A stretch of DNA of 64,000 nucleotides from Acidisarcina polymorpha (GCF_003330725.1 NZ_CP030840.1:558001-622000); one strand, 5' to 3'. Counted from the first letter of the stretch, positions 8,500 through 17,425 are shown. The notes: generated by a model from the letters alone, not told the origin. Program-made: numbers and translations.

Positions 8500-9258
8500 A
8501 TGCAAAACAATACTTCCATTTCATCTTCATCCACAGCAATGATCACCGGAGCGAGCCGTTGTGTAGGCCTGGGCTTCGCAGTCGCTCGCCAACTAGCCGA
8601 GCAGGATTTCCACGTCATACTGGCGGCGAGAGAACAGAATCAGGCGGAAGTGCTCGCCGACGAACTCAGAGCAGAGGGCCTGCAAGCAAGCGCGCTGCGT
8701 CTTGACCTGGCAGACTCGGCCAGCATCGCCGATGCCGCCGAACGCCTCGCCGGCATGATCGACCATCTCGACGTGCTGATAAACAATGCAAGCGCCATGC
8801 CGGATTTCGGTTCCCGCTCGGCACTCGAAATGGATTTCGATGCACTTCGCTCCATATTTGAAGTGACTTTGTTTGGTTGCTGTGCGCTTACTCAGGCGCT
8901 TCTACCGCTTCTGAAGCGCGCCTCTGCAGCCCGTATCGTCAACGTATCGAGCGCAGCTGCTAGGCACATTGCGGACCCACAGCCGGGGCCGCTATTCTCG
9001 CCAGCGTATTCCCTTGCCAAGTACACGCTGAATGCATGGACGGCCACAACCGCCGCGGCACTGTCCGATACGCGCATCCTGGTCAACGCAGTGGATCCCG
9101 GCTCCGTGGCCACTCATCCTGAACGGGGCGAGGACGAAAACGACCGATCTCCGGCAGAGGCCGCAAAAGGCGTCGTCTGGGCTGCCACACTCACTTCGGA
9201 TGGTCCGACAGGTGGACTCTTCTACGACGGCGAACCCGTGGCCGGTGCTTCCCGATGA
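8500..9258 (+). CDS. SDR family oxidoreductase, translationally coupled to efflux pump
   Basis: Short-chain dehydrogenase of about 252 residues. It has the cofactor loop TGASRCVG, NNAS in place of NNAG, a catalytic serine in NVSSAAA and the Tyr-x-x-x-Lys element YSLAK. ATG 8500 is chosen for the GAGGAG ribosome site eight bases upstream; the open frame reaches back to 8446 without a start signal. Its stop overlaps the transporter start by four bases (ATGA, 9255-9258), so the two proteins are made together. The pairing suggests reduction of a compound followed by, or alongside, its export; that is inference. Substrate unknown. Confidence 0.88.
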   Translation: MQNNTSISSSSTAMITGASRCVGLGFAVARQLAEQDFHVILAAREQNQAEVLADELRAEGLQASALRLDLADSASIADAAERLAGMIDHLDVLINNASAMPDFGSRSALEMDFDALRSIFEVTLFGCCALTQALLPLLKRASAARIVNVSSAAARHIADPQPGPLFSPAYSLAKYTLNAWTATTAAALSDTRILVNAVDPGSVATHPERGEDENDRSPAEAAKGVVWAATLTSDGPTGGLFYDGEPVAGASR

Positions 9259-10439
9259 AGAAGCCGCTTGGTGTGATCTTTGCGGCTGTAGCCCTCGACG
9301 CGGTCGGAATAGGTCTCATCTTCCCGATCCTTCCACGCCTGATCGAAGACGTGACCCACACGCGCGATGTCGTCTCTTACATCGGGCTTCTGACGGCACT
9401 CTACGCCGCGATGCAATTCGTGTTCGCCCCTGTCGTAGGCGCACTCAGCGACCGTTTAGGCCGTCGGCCGGTATTACTCGCTTCCCTTGCCGGAGCTGCT
9501 ATCGACTACCTCTTGATGGCCTACGCGCCTTCGCTTTGGCTGCTAGTTGTGGGACGCGCTATCTCTGGGCTTACAGGCGCGAATATGTCGGTTGCGACCG
9601 CCTACATCACTGACATCTCACCGGAGGACACGCGAGCGAAACGCTTCGGCGTGTTCAATGCCATGTCCGGTATCGGCTTCATACTCGGTCCCGTCCTGGG
9701 CGGCGTCCTCGGGGACCATTGGGTGAGGCTCCCTTTCGTCGTTGCTGCGGGGCTGAACGGAGCAAATTTCTTACTCGCGCTTTTTATCCTTCCGGAGTCG
9801 CATGTCCCGAGCGGTGAAAGGCTTCGGCTTGCATCACTGAATCCATTGGAGCCGCTGCGATGGGCTTTATCAATGAAGACTCTCTTGCCTGTCATTGCAA
9901 GCTTCTTCCTGTTGAGTGGAGCTGGCGAAGTATACGGAACGTGCTGGGCTTTGTGGGGCAATGATGTGTTCCGATGGAACGGCTACTGGATAGGCTTATC
10001 CCTTGGTGCATTCGGCATCTGTCAGACCATAGGCCAGGCCTTCCTGCCCGGCCCCGCCACTCGGTACCTTGGCGAGCGGCGAACTCTTCTTGGCGGCATT
10101 GCCGGAGCCTGCCTTGCACTTGTGGCGATGGCCTTCATGCGGCGGACCTGGATGGTATTTGCTGTCCTGCCGGTCATTGCTCTTGCTGGGGTCGGAACTC
10201 CCGCACTGCAATCACTCTCGACTCGCTTGGTCACCCAGAAGTTACAGGGGCAATTTCAAGGTGTCCTGGCTGCGGCGATGAGCATGGCGTCCATCGTCGG
10301 CCCACTCCTGTTCTCGACGTTCTACATGGTTGTCAGAGGTCGCTGGCCGGGAGCCATCTGGCTATTTGCAGCGATAGTGAATATAAGCGCAGTTCCGGTC
10401 GTACTCAGGCTCCGATTCCGGTCCACCAGCCTGGCATAG
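9255..10439 (+). CDS. Tet(A)-like MFS efflux transporter
   Basis: A 394-residue 12-helix major facilitator of the DHA1 drug:H+ antiporter group, close in pattern to TetA of the TCR/Tet family. The loop 2-3 signature GALSDRLGRRPVLL is intact near residue 62, with the acidic residue in helix 1 (LDAVGIGLIFPILP) and the family elements GFILGPVLGGVLG, GICQTIGQAF and LQGQFQGVLAA. It starts inside the preceding SDR gene's stop codon. Tet-like proteins in soil bacteria often do not confer tetracycline resistance, so the drug substrate is open. It should reside in the inner membrane. No TetR-type tetR neighbour is directly attached. Confidence 0.9.
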   Translation: MKKPLGVIFAAVALDAVGIGLIFPILPRLIEDVTHTRDVVSYIGLLTALYAAMQFVFAPVVGALSDRLGRRPVLLASLAGAAIDYLLMAYAPSLWLLVVGRAISGLTGANMSVATAYITDISPEDTRAKRFGVFNAMSGIGFILGPVLGGVLGDHWVRLPFVVAAGLNGANFLLALFILPESHVPSGERLRLASLNPLEPLRWALSMKTLLPVIASFFLLSGAGEVYGTCWALWGNDVFRWNGYWIGLSLGAFGICQTIGQAFLPGPATRYLGERRTLLGGIAGACLALVAMAFMRRTWMVFAVLPVIALAGVGTPALQSLSTRLVTQKLQGQFQGVLAAAMSMASIVGPLLFSTFYMVVRGRWPGAIWLFAAIVNISAVPVVLRLRFRSTSLA

Positions 10440-10596
10440 ATCCCGAGTACACATTCATTCGACGTGATGGGTGAAAGACGCTTGGCTTTCGGACGAAAGG
10501 GTAGGCGCGGCGCAGGTCCGCTACTGACATTTCTCCCCTCTAATAACTCGGCAGAAACTGCAGGCGTTGATCCATGATCTGAGGCTCTTTCCAGTG

Positions 10597-10615
10597 CATA
10601 CGACATGGTCGTATG
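10597..10615. repeat. Inverted repeat CATACGAC / GTCGTATG
   Basis: Perfect eight-base arms at 10597-10604 and 10608-10615 around a three-base centre. No U-tract. It sits between the efflux gene and the direct repeats upstream of the ArdC-like gene and may be a protein-binding site or element end. Confidence 0.5.
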
Positions 10616-10653
10616 TGCCCAAATGCCTAAAATTTGTAGCCGTCGCGCTCCGC

Positions 10654-10697
10654 TGTAAACCATGTCTTCGGTCTTGCGTGTAAACCATGTCCCCGGT
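10654..10697 (+). repeat. Tandem 19-base direct repeats
   Basis: TGTAAACCATGTCTTCGGT at 10654-10672 recurs as TGTAAACCATGTCCCCGGT at 10679-10697, two mismatches, 25-base period. Multiple short direct repeats of this kind occur at the ends of some insertion sequences (for example the IS21 group), but no transposase lies next to it here, so it may be a solo end or relic. Confidence 0.6.
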
Positions 10698-10858
10698 ACC
10701 TCCTGAGGGCGCCGCCCTGGCGCAGCGCAAGGGGTTTCCCAACAGTCTTCCTCGCTGCGCTTGTGCAGACCTTCGCTTCGCTCGTCCTCCGCTCTGCTCC
10801 GGATGGGAGATACCCCTCCCCTTGCGCTTTGCCGCCCCGCCTTCGCCAGGAGGCGTTC

Positions 10859-10876
10859 GGCATGTAGGTACATGCC
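10859..10876. promoter_or_regulatory. Palindrome upstream of the ArdC-like gene
   Basis: GGCATGTA (10859-10866) and TACATGCC (10869-10876) form a perfect inverted repeat with a two-base centre, 44 bases before the start. An AAAGGAG ribosome site at 10907-10913 precedes ATG 10921 by seven bases. It is a plausible operator or attenuating hairpin. Confidence 0.5.
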
Positions 10877-10920
10877 ACGCATGGCATGAAAAGCAAAAGC
10901 AACCGCAAAGGAGACACACC

Positions 10921-11892
10921 ATGAGCAGCGTAGCCACCACCATCGACAGCAAGAAGCCCACCACCAAACAGGAACTCATCACCGCCAATATCAAGCTCTT
11001 GATTGAGCAACTAGAGACAGGACATTCCGAAGCCCTCACCAACTACCTCAGCGCCATGAGCCGCTTCCATAAGTACAGCTTTGGGAACGTGCTGGAGATC
11101 GCGCGGCAGATGCCCACCGCAACCCGCGTTGCAGGGTTCTGGACCTGGAAGAACCTCGGCCGTTTCGTTAATGCAGGTGCTAAGGGCATTCGCATTCTTG
11201 CTCCCATTGTTGGCGTTCGTCGCAGGAAGGACGAGGAAGCAGAAAAGGACATCACCAAGCAGAACACCCGCACTCTGCTTGGTTTCAGAAATACCTACGT
11301 CTTCGATATCTCGCAGACCAACGGCGTAGACCTGCCTGAGTTGCGCGAAGTTTCGGGCGACCCCGGCGAGAGCATTGACCGTCTCGCAGCCTTCCTCAGA
11401 GCGCAGGGCATCCAGATCGACTACAACCCGAAGATTGCCCCCGCCTTGGGGATGAGCTACGGCGGACGCATCGCTATTCTGCCCGGTCAGTCCAAGGCGG
11501 AAGAGTTTTCAACGCTCGTGCATGAAGCAGCCCATGAAATGCTGCACAAGGCGGAGCGACGCACGGCAACCACCAAGACGATACGAGAGCTGGAGGCTGA
11601 GTCCGTGGCCTTCGTTGTGGGTAATGCGGTTGGGTTGGTCAACGACAGCGCTTCCGCCGACTACATCCAGCTCTATCAGGGAAACGCTTCGTTGTTGGCC
11701 GAGAGCTTGGAAGTTATCCAGCAGACGGCCAGCGTGATTCTGTCAGCACTTGAGCCGACGATGGAAGCGAGATTGTCAGACCTCAATGACACCGAAATGC
11801 CTTATGGTGCTCTGGAAGAGGAGGATGGCGGCAAGAAGACCATCCTCCCCAGATTGCAAAAGGCCGGAGGTTGGAGAGACCACCGCGAATGA
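10921..11892 (+). CDS. ArdC-like antirestriction protein (ssDNA-binding N-domain, zinc-protease C-domain)
   Basis: The N-terminal 120 residues match the ArdC/DUF1738 type ssDNA-binding domain (LTNYLSAMSRFHKYSFGNVL, then GFWTWKNLGRFVNAGAKGI). The C-terminal half carries a metallopeptidase site VHEAAHEMLHK at roughly residues 199-209 and the downstream ELEAESVAFVVG segment that normally supplies the third zinc ligand. Such proteins travel on plasmids and integrative elements, where they protect incoming DNA from restriction or cleave host regulators. ATG 10921 is set by AAAGGAG seven bases upstream; the open frame to 10687 is a run-through of the repeat-rich leader. Length 323 is normal. With the flanking repeats it marks a mobile-element remnant; no conjugation or integrase gene is in view. 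Confidence 0.85.
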   Translation: MSSVATTIDSKKPTTKQELITANIKLLIEQLETGHSEALTNYLSAMSRFHKYSFGNVLEIARQMPTATRVAGFWTWKNLGRFVNAGAKGIRILAPIVGVRRRKDEEAEKDITKQNTRTLLGFRNTYVFDISQTNGVDLPELREVSGDPGESIDRLAAFLRAQGIQIDYNPKIAPALGMSYGGRIAILPGQSKAEEFSTLVHEAAHEMLHKAERRTATTKTIRELEAESVAFVVGNAVGLVNDSASADYIQLYQGNASLLAESLEVIQQTASVILSALEPTMEARLSDLNDTEMPYGALEEEDGGKKTILPRLQKAGGWRDHRE

Positions 11893-12204
11893 CCTCTTCT
11901 GACGCCATGTAACCTTTCGGTCCGATCCGACTTGCTCGTGAATTAAGCGATTCGGTTCGCGACCGATGATCCAACATAGTTCGCGCTCGCCTCGGGACTC
12001 ATCGACGAGATCTGCTAGCCTTATACGAAAGCCTCCGACATGCCCAGCCCGGTGAGCGCCGCTCAAATTCGAACAATGCAAGCATGGTTCTGGGCAGTCG
12101 TTATGATGCTGCGCGCTGCCGCGACTAACCTGGCGGATCTTGCCACATCAGGACGCTAACGAAGAGAGGCACCTTATGGACGTGCTCCAAGAAAGTCTCA
12201 AGTC
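11893..12204. other. Gap after the ArdC-like gene
   Basis: No intact gene. A short plus-strand frame near 12070-12155 (FWAVVMMLRAAATNLADL) resembles the membrane segment of COG4705-type proteins, like the minus-strand relic just downstream, but it is too short to assert. Confidence 0.25.
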
Positions 12205-12243
12205 AGAGACCGTTGCCTAGACCTTGGCCGTCTCGGAAAGAAG

Positions 12244-12432
12244 TCACTGGCCTGCCGTTGTTCCGGCCGCCCGTATGGCGACAATCGCGGACCAGTAGGC
12301 GAATTTGGATGTCCATCGAGTCCTTCTTCCCATGGCGAGCACAACCGCGAAGAGTGCGCCTAGTACGAGCGTGGCGCAACCGGTTCCAAGGTGAAGCTCT
12401 TCCGCCGACCAATCTCCGATGGTGGTGCCCAA
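12244..12432 (-). pseudogene. Relic of a COG4705-like multi-helix membrane protein
   Basis: The 62-residue frame contains GTTIGDWSAEEL, a hydrophobic helix (CATLVLGALFAVVLAM), a basic loop and a second helix ending IRAAGTTAGQ. This spacing of TT-G-D and AGTT motifs recalls the repeated unit of COG4705 membrane-anchored proteins, which are about 250 residues. A stop codon directly precedes the frame and TGA follows; beyond the TGA the same frame reads LLSETAKV before another stop. It therefore looks like one repeat of a decayed gene. The family call is from memory of motif shape and is weak. Confidence 0.4.
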
Positions 12433-12596
12433 TCATTTTCTGGAAGCCAAACCAGCAGTCAATCATCAAGTAATAATTAGATAAGTGTCGTTCGTGAAAG
12501 GGTCACGATCTCCGCTTGTTTCCCAATGCCTAATCCACTCATCTTACGACCGGATCACCGAAAACTTAGGCTTGACTGACAGGAGAGCTAGATTCG

Positions 12597-13025
12597 ATGC
12601 CGATAAGAACAGCCAAAGCAACAGACGAAGCCGCCGTAGTCCGTTTGTGGAGCTCGTGTGAATTGGTGGTCAGCTACAACGATCCTGGACTGGATTTTAT
12701 GAACGCAGTTTCCTCTTCGTGCTCTGACGTATTGGTTTACGAGAGTGAAGACGATGAGATCTCAGGGGCGGTGATGGTCGGCTATGACGGACACCGTGGG
12801 TGGCTTTACTATGTCGCTATCGCGCCCCACATTCGAGGGAATGGTATCGGACGAAAGATGGTGGAAGCTGCAGAACATTGGCTGCGTGCTAGAGACGTGT
12901 CTAAAGCACAGCTCCTCGTACGGGATACGAATCCAAATGCCGTTAGTTTCTACGAGCACCTGGGATTTGAGTCGGCTCCGCGTGTGGTCATGGGCAAGTG
13001 GCTGAATAAGCTGAATCCGTCTTAG
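12597..13025 (+). CDS. GNAT family N-acetyltransferase
   Basis: A 142-residue single-domain GNAT enzyme similar in layout to YpeA/RimI-like acetyltransferases. The acetyl-CoA loop is visible as IAPHIRGNGIGRKMVEAAE (motif A, Q/RxxGxG/A variant RGNGIG) at about residues 76-94, and motif B follows as NPNAVSFYEHLGF. ATG 12597 has AGGAGA ten bases upstream. It stands alone between decayed sequences; the substrate amine is unknown. Confidence 0.92.
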   Translation: MPIRTAKATDEAAVVRLWSSCELVVSYNDPGLDFMNAVSSSCSDVLVYESEDDEISGAVMVGYDGHRGWLYYVAIAPHIRGNGIGRKMVEAAEHWLRARDVSKAQLLVRDTNPNAVSFYEHLGFESAPRVVMGKWLNKLNPS

Positions 13026-13063
13026 TCAATGGGCTGCTTGCTCCCACTCGAGAAACTATCATC

Positions 13064-13532
13064 TTATTCGAGATGGATTAGCAGGAATTCGCCGCTGTTC
13101 AGAGCCAGGCCACTGATCGTGTCCATTCACGGCGATACCTGACGCGGCAAGGGGAACCAGATCGTGTCTGGCCCCCTTGAAGATCCGAAGATTGGACAAG
13201 GTAAAGGAACCGTCAACGCCCTTCAACGCCACTGAAGCAGCGTAGGACGCTGAGGCAGATCAAACGTCACACATAACGTTGCGTCGTTACTGACACCTGA
13301 GCCCAATGATGTCTGAAACGACTACGGAATACGCAGTCAAGTCGTTGTATGTACAGAGAGCGTAGGACGCGTTCCCCTGGAATGCCTCGACCGGGAAGGT
13401 GTCAGGTTGACCATCAATAACCGTAGGTTCGCAGGCCCTGTCAAGATCGCAGCCGGTTAGGTCTTGTGCCCACAGCGGGTTGGGGCCTCTGTAGAGCATC
13501 CGATCAGCACGAGATGCGAAGCGGAACACCAA
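13064..13532 (-). pseudogene. Internally deleted relative of the Ig-like lipoprotein at 47 kb
   Basis: Two minus-strand pieces match the ends of the protein encoded at 47155-49170. The upstream piece (to 13287) contains TAYSVVVSD next to TYND, against TGVAYSVVVSD after TYN in the intact protein's first Ig domain. The downstream piece reads SYAASVALKGVDGSFTLSNL, against SYKASIALESLGGSFTNANL, and after a frameshift ends NSGEFLLIHLE, against GANEFLLVSLQ. The intervening glycosidase-like core of about 450 residues is missing, and stop codons separate the pieces. This is a clear duplicated and degraded paralogue. Confidence 0.65.
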
Positions 13533-13878
13533 AAGGAATACCCCGAACGTATTTTCGTCATCTCGTTCGGCCGAAGTGTTCTATACGCAAAAAGCTCTGG
13601 AACGACTGTCAGTTTTTTCGGGGACCGTTGTGAAACCGCGGCGCACCGAATGATTCAAAAGCCCGTTCGATCCAGGACCACGGCAGGCCGTTAAGAGCTC
13701 TTTCGCTTTCTCCGCTACTATTGAACAGACAACAGTCGCTGAGGCTGCTCGTTGCTCCGATCTCGGCTTCGATTGCTGTATGCGATCCTCGTCGGGTGGT
13801 TCATCCTTCCGTTGGACCCCGCGAGGCCCAATGAAATTGGCCTCGATGATCACAGAAGACGACGTGTGGCTCTCCACC
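13533..13878. other. Gap before the GMC oxidoreductase
   Basis: No gene or regulatory site that I can support; the open frames here lack any family signature. It would be the upstream part of the decayed lipoprotein relative but shows no recognisable similarity. Confidence 0.3.
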
Positions 13879-15513
13879 TTATAGTTGGTAAGCTTTTTTA
13901 ATCATCTCTCCGGCGCGTTCCCCGATGACGACACAAGGCGCCATCGTGTTGCCCGTAGTGACCCGCGGGAGAATAGAGCCATCTGCGATCCTCAGGTTGT
14001 CGATCCCGTAAACTTGAAGTTGTGCGTTGACGACCGATTGGGCATCTCGGCCCATCTTTGCAGTGCAAGTCTGATGCCGATAGTTGGTGCAGTCATTACG
14101 GATAAAATCCTTCAGGTCATCTTCTCCAAGATCATCTGGCATTGCTTCTCTTGTTACGAAGGGTTTGAGAGCATCGGTCATGCCTATCTCTCTGCAAATC
14201 GCCATGATTGCCAAAGCCGCTTTCATGTCCTCTGCGTTGGATAGAAAGTTGGCCTCGATGCGCAGCGGATCGAGCGGATTTGCTCCTGTTAAGTGAACCT
14301 CTCCGCGGCTCTTTGGATGTAGCAGGATGCTGGAGAGTGTCCAGGAGTTTGGAGACGGATGAAACCTCTCCTGATTCTCTGGACTGGTGAAAGGAACGAG
14401 CAGGGGGAAGATCGCAAAGTCAGGCGTTGCCATGCCGGACTCGCTTTTCCCGAACACGACCGCCTCCCCCAGAAAAGTGGCGCCTGATAGCAGTGGTTCC
14501 GGGAGTTGAAAGACCCGTCCAAATGAGGGATGATCCTGGAGGTTTCTGCCCACACCTGGAAGATGCTCCACTATAGGAATGCCAAACTTCCCGAGTTCGT
14601 CGCTGTCACCAATGCCTGACTGCATCAGCAGTTTCGGTGTATTGAGGGCGCCTAGAGAGAGCACGACCTCTGAAGCGGCCATAATACGGCGAGTCTTGCC
14701 CTCGTAAGCGAACTCTACCCCCGTGGCCTTCTTGCCTGCAAAGAGAATGCTCGTGACGAGTGCCCCGGTAAGCACAGTTAGGTTTGGGCGGTCCATTACG
14801 GGGTATACGTAAGAGCGGAAGACAGACTGCCGTCGACCCTCCCGAATAATAAGGTCGGTGCTTGAGCATCCTTCAGCAGCTTCCATCATGCTGCCATTCG
14901 GGCTGTCGAAACGTGGTATGCCTACCGCCTGTCCCGCTTCGAGCACCGCCGCATTCAATGGGTGCAGGGTTGATGTGTTGCGAACATACATGGGCCCGGC
15001 TAAGCCACGGCGCGCGATGTCCGGCGCCCCTTCATAAGTTTCAATTCTTCGATAAATATCAAGAACCGATTCGTAGCTCCAGGCTGGATCTCCCGATTCT
15101 TCAGCAAAGAAGTCCCAATCATTCTTATGGCCGCGCGCCCAGACCATAACATTGATGCTGGAACCACCACCCAGTGTCTTCCCCATCGTAAGCGGAACGC
15201 GGCGGCCATTGACATATGAACTTGGCTCAGCTTGATACCCCCAATCCCGCTCGCTTCCAAGATTTGTTACCCACTGTTGGGGATCCATCACCTGGGGAAT
15301 ATCATCCGTGCCTCCAGCTTCGAGCAGGAGAACGCGTACATGTGGGTTTTCAGCCAGCCGTCTGACGACTACGGAACCAGAAGAGCCGGATCCGCAGATG
15401 ATAAAGTCGTACCACGTCTGCAGCGCAGCAGCGAGTCGACTCTGATTGGCTCGGACGCGTTGAGCAAAAGCAAACGATGATTCTTCCGAGGCTATCGGCA
15501 AAGTATCTGGCAT
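13879..15513 (-). CDS. GMC family flavin oxidoreductase (choline-dehydrogenase-like)
   Basis: FAD-dependent alcohol oxidoreductase of the glucose-methanol-choline family, 544 residues from ATG 15513. The start has AAGGA six bases upstream; the frame extends to 15579 without signals. The dinucleotide-binding motif is GSGSSGSVVVRRLAE near residue 40, the PS00623-like segment is TMGKTLGGGSSINVMVWARG, and the C-terminal active-site region has NYRHQTCTAKMG and the closing GNTMAPCVVIGERAGEM. These supply the conserved His and Asn of the family. It lies 91 bases downstream of the aldehyde dehydrogenase on the same strand, so alcohol to aldehyde to acid oxidation by the pair is likely. No signal peptide, hence cytoplasmic. 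Alcohol substrate unknown. Confidence 0.93.
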   Translation of the reverse strand: MPDTLPIASEESSFAFAQRVRANQSRLAAALQTWYDFIICGSGSSGSVVVRRLAENPHVRVLLLEAGGTDDIPQVMDPQQWVTNLGSERDWGYQAEPSSYVNGRRVPLTMGKTLGGGSSINVMVWARGHKNDWDFFAEESGDPAWSYESVLDIYRRIETYEGAPDIARRGLAGPMYVRNTSTLHPLNAAVLEAGQAVGIPRFDSPNGSMMEAAEGCSSTDLIIREGRRQSVFRSYVYPVMDRPNLTVLTGALVTSILFAGKKATGVEFAYEGKTRRIMAASEVVLSLGALNTPKLLMQSGIGDSDELGKFGIPIVEHLPGVGRNLQDHPSFGRVFQLPEPLLSGATFLGEAVVFGKSESGMATPDFAIFPLLVPFTSPENQERFHPSPNSWTLSSILLHPKSRGEVHLTGANPLDPLRIEANFLSNAEDMKAALAIMAICREIGMTDALKPFVTREAMPDDLGEDDLKDFIRNDCTNYRHQTCTAKMGRDAQSVVNAQLQVYGIDNLRIADGSILPRVTTGNTMAPCVVIGERAGEMIKKAYQL

Positions 15514-15604
15514 AGAAATTCCTTGACCTTGATATGCTGACTGGTTGGGGCAACGCGCTGGGAAAGGGGGAAAGCTCAAGATATTGATCGACGGCTTGGA
15601 GAGG

Positions 15605-17029
15605 TCAACCTTGCGGCGCTTCGTTGATAACGGTCACTTGGGTGAGTTCAGTCAGGCCTAATTGGCCCCATTCCACACCTATACCCGACTGCTTCGCGCC
15701 GCCAAAAGGGATATGTGGACCAAAGTTTACGTGCTGGTTGATCCAAACAGTGCCTGTTTGCATCTGCGATGCAAGTTTCCGCGCGCGACTCACATCCTTG
15801 GTCCAGATTGAGCCACATAGTCCATAATCGGACCGATTGGCTCGGACTAATCCGTCCTCGGCGCTTTTGATACGAACCACAGGAAGGATGGGCGAGAACT
15901 GTTCCTGATCGACTAACTCGCTTCCGTCTTCGATGTCACGGACCACTGTTGGCGCAACGAAATAGCCGGCACCGGCGCTAAATGTTCCTCCCGCGACAAC
16001 CCTGCCATCGCGATGAGCGACATTCAGAAAGTGACGGGCCTTTTCAAACTGAGCGGTATTCTGAAGGGGGCCCATCTGTGTCCCCTCATCCAGCCCATTG
16101 CCAACAACGGCCTTGCGAGCAAGCTCCGCAAGACACTCACAAAGTTCATCGTAGATCTCACCTTCGGCATAGACGCGTTTGATCAACATGCATCCCTGGC
16201 CGGCGTTATAAAAGGCTGCGTTATAGATCTTCTGAGAAGCGTTAGGTACATCGACGTCCTTCAAAACGATTGCCGCATCATTTCCACCAAGCTCCAGGAT
16301 GAGACGCTTCAACCGTGCCGCGCCATTCGCCATCACTTTGCGACCCGTCGCAGTGGACCCTGTGAAGGACACTACTGCTACGTCAGGGTGAGAGGTTAAA
16401 AACTCTCCGAGATCATTCGCATCCACAATGACGTTCACGACTCCAGCTGGAAAGATATGGAGCGCCAGTTCTCCCAGCATCAGTGCGCAGATGGGCGTCG
16501 TCGGGGCCGGTTTAAGTACGAATGTGTTTCCAGTCATGAGCGCGGCGGCCAGCTTGGCCGTTGGAGTCACTAGGGGAAAATTCCAGGGGCAAATTCCAAC
16601 AACAACACCTAAGGCCTTCCGATAAACCTTGATGCTGCCTTCTCTGTCTTCCTTGATCGTTTCAATTGGAATGGTCAATCCTGCGAAATGCCGAATATAC
16701 GCCTCGGTGTAGGCAACCTCGCCAATGGCTTCTTGCTTTGGCTTGCCCTGTTCGCGGACCATCACTTCTGCAAGTTCGTCCGCACGAGCCCGAAACGCAT
16801 CCGCAAAAGCCAGAAGAAACTCTTTCCGTTTCTCCCAGCCCAGTGCCTCCCAGCCCGGCTGCGCTCTCTTGGCCGCCTGAATTGCGGCTTCAGCTTGGCC
16901 CTGCGAGGCTGCTCCAACATCGGCGATCGTCTCGCCTGTCGCAGGATCGCGCACTGGCATCGAGCGCTCTCCTTCCAACAGTTTGCCGTCTATCAGCATG
17001 CGAGTGGCGAAAGATGTTTTCTGGGACAT
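15605..17029 (-). CDS. NAD(P)-dependent aldehyde dehydrogenase (succinate-semialdehyde-dehydrogenase-like)
   Basis: Aldehyde dehydrogenase superfamily, 474 residues, close in pattern to GabD/Sad-type enzymes. Visible are the oxyanion Asn in PWNFPL, the glycine motif FTGSTATGRKV, the general base in LELGGND, and the catalytic cysteine in NAGQGCMLIKR. The C-terminal PFGGAKQSGIGVEWG segment is intact. ATG 17029 has an AGAGGAAACT ribosome region directly before it. It is the promoter-proximal gene of a two-gene unit with the GMC oxidoreductase. The divergent LysR regulator at 17790 probably controls both, although a decayed gene now lies between them. Confidence 0.94.
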   Translation of the reverse strand: MSQKTSFATRMLIDGKLLEGERSMPVRDPATGETIADVGAASQGQAEAAIQAAKRAQPGWEALGWEKRKEFLLAFADAFRARADELAEVMVREQGKPKQEAIGEVAYTEAYIRHFAGLTIPIETIKEDREGSIKVYRKALGVVVGICPWNFPLVTPTAKLAAALMTGNTFVLKPAPTTPICALMLGELALHIFPAGVVNVIVDANDLGEFLTSHPDVAVVSFTGSTATGRKVMANGAARLKRLILELGGNDAAIVLKDVDVPNASQKIYNAAFYNAGQGCMLIKRVYAEGEIYDELCECLAELARKAVVGNGLDEGTQMGPLQNTAQFEKARHFLNVAHRDGRVVAGGTFSAGAGYFVAPTVVRDIEDGSELVDQEQFSPILPVVRIKSAEDGLVRANRSDYGLCGSIWTKDVSRARKLASQMQTGTVWINQHVNFGPHIPFGGAKQSGIGVEWGQLGLTELTQVTVINEAPQG

Positions 17030-17078
17030 AGTTTCCTCTTTGCTAAATAAATGTTTTCTTCCGCGTCTTTATACGGGG

Positions 17079-17425
17079 CTACGAAGCCTTCCTCAGGGGC
17101 GGCTGTCGGTTCGCATATGGAATCGGCACCCATTCGAAGTCCGTTCCGGCTCAACCAAAGTGCCCGACGTCCGAGAATGGAAGATGAGGCACAGCGAAAA
17201 GGCAACGGCGGTCCGCCAATATCGAGAGTGCCTGTTATCTCTCCGCTGCCGCCGTAGCCGGATCGACGTCATAGTGATGATCGTCTCTGGATCCGGGGCT
17301 TGTGCGGACGCCACATGGATGATCTCCCTGATGAAGACGACATTTTGCTCGAGGCTCTTTGACCTGTAGAAGACGCTTCCTGGTGTATGGCCCGGATGCC
17401 CTATTCTGCGGCTTAGACATGAATC
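17079..17425 (-). pseudogene. Decayed metallo-beta-lactamase-fold hydrolase
   Basis: The minus strand reads GHTPGSVFYRS, the typical MBL-fold G-HTPGS loop, followed by NVVFIREIIHVASAQ (normally VFxGDxxH). After a frameshift it continues YDVDPATAAAER, a stop, LSILADRRCLFAVPHLPF, DVGHF, another stop, and DFEWVPIPY before TAG at 17079. The order and spacing match the C-terminal half of secreted MBL-fold metallohydrolases of the YycJ/GloB-like group. The N-terminal half with HxHxDH is not recognisable. It sits in the 750-base gap between the dehydrogenase and LysR genes, where an ancestral third enzyme may have been part of the regulon. Confidence 0.7.

Noticed and set aside
10687-10920. 78 extra N-terminal residues on the ArdC-like protein
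   Set aside because: They are coded by the repeat-rich leader and the internal ATG at 10921 has a strong ribosome site.
11893-12204. Plus-strand membrane-like peptide as a second COG4705 copy
   Set aside because: Only about 28 residues with weak resemblance; opposite orientation to the better relic, so not called.
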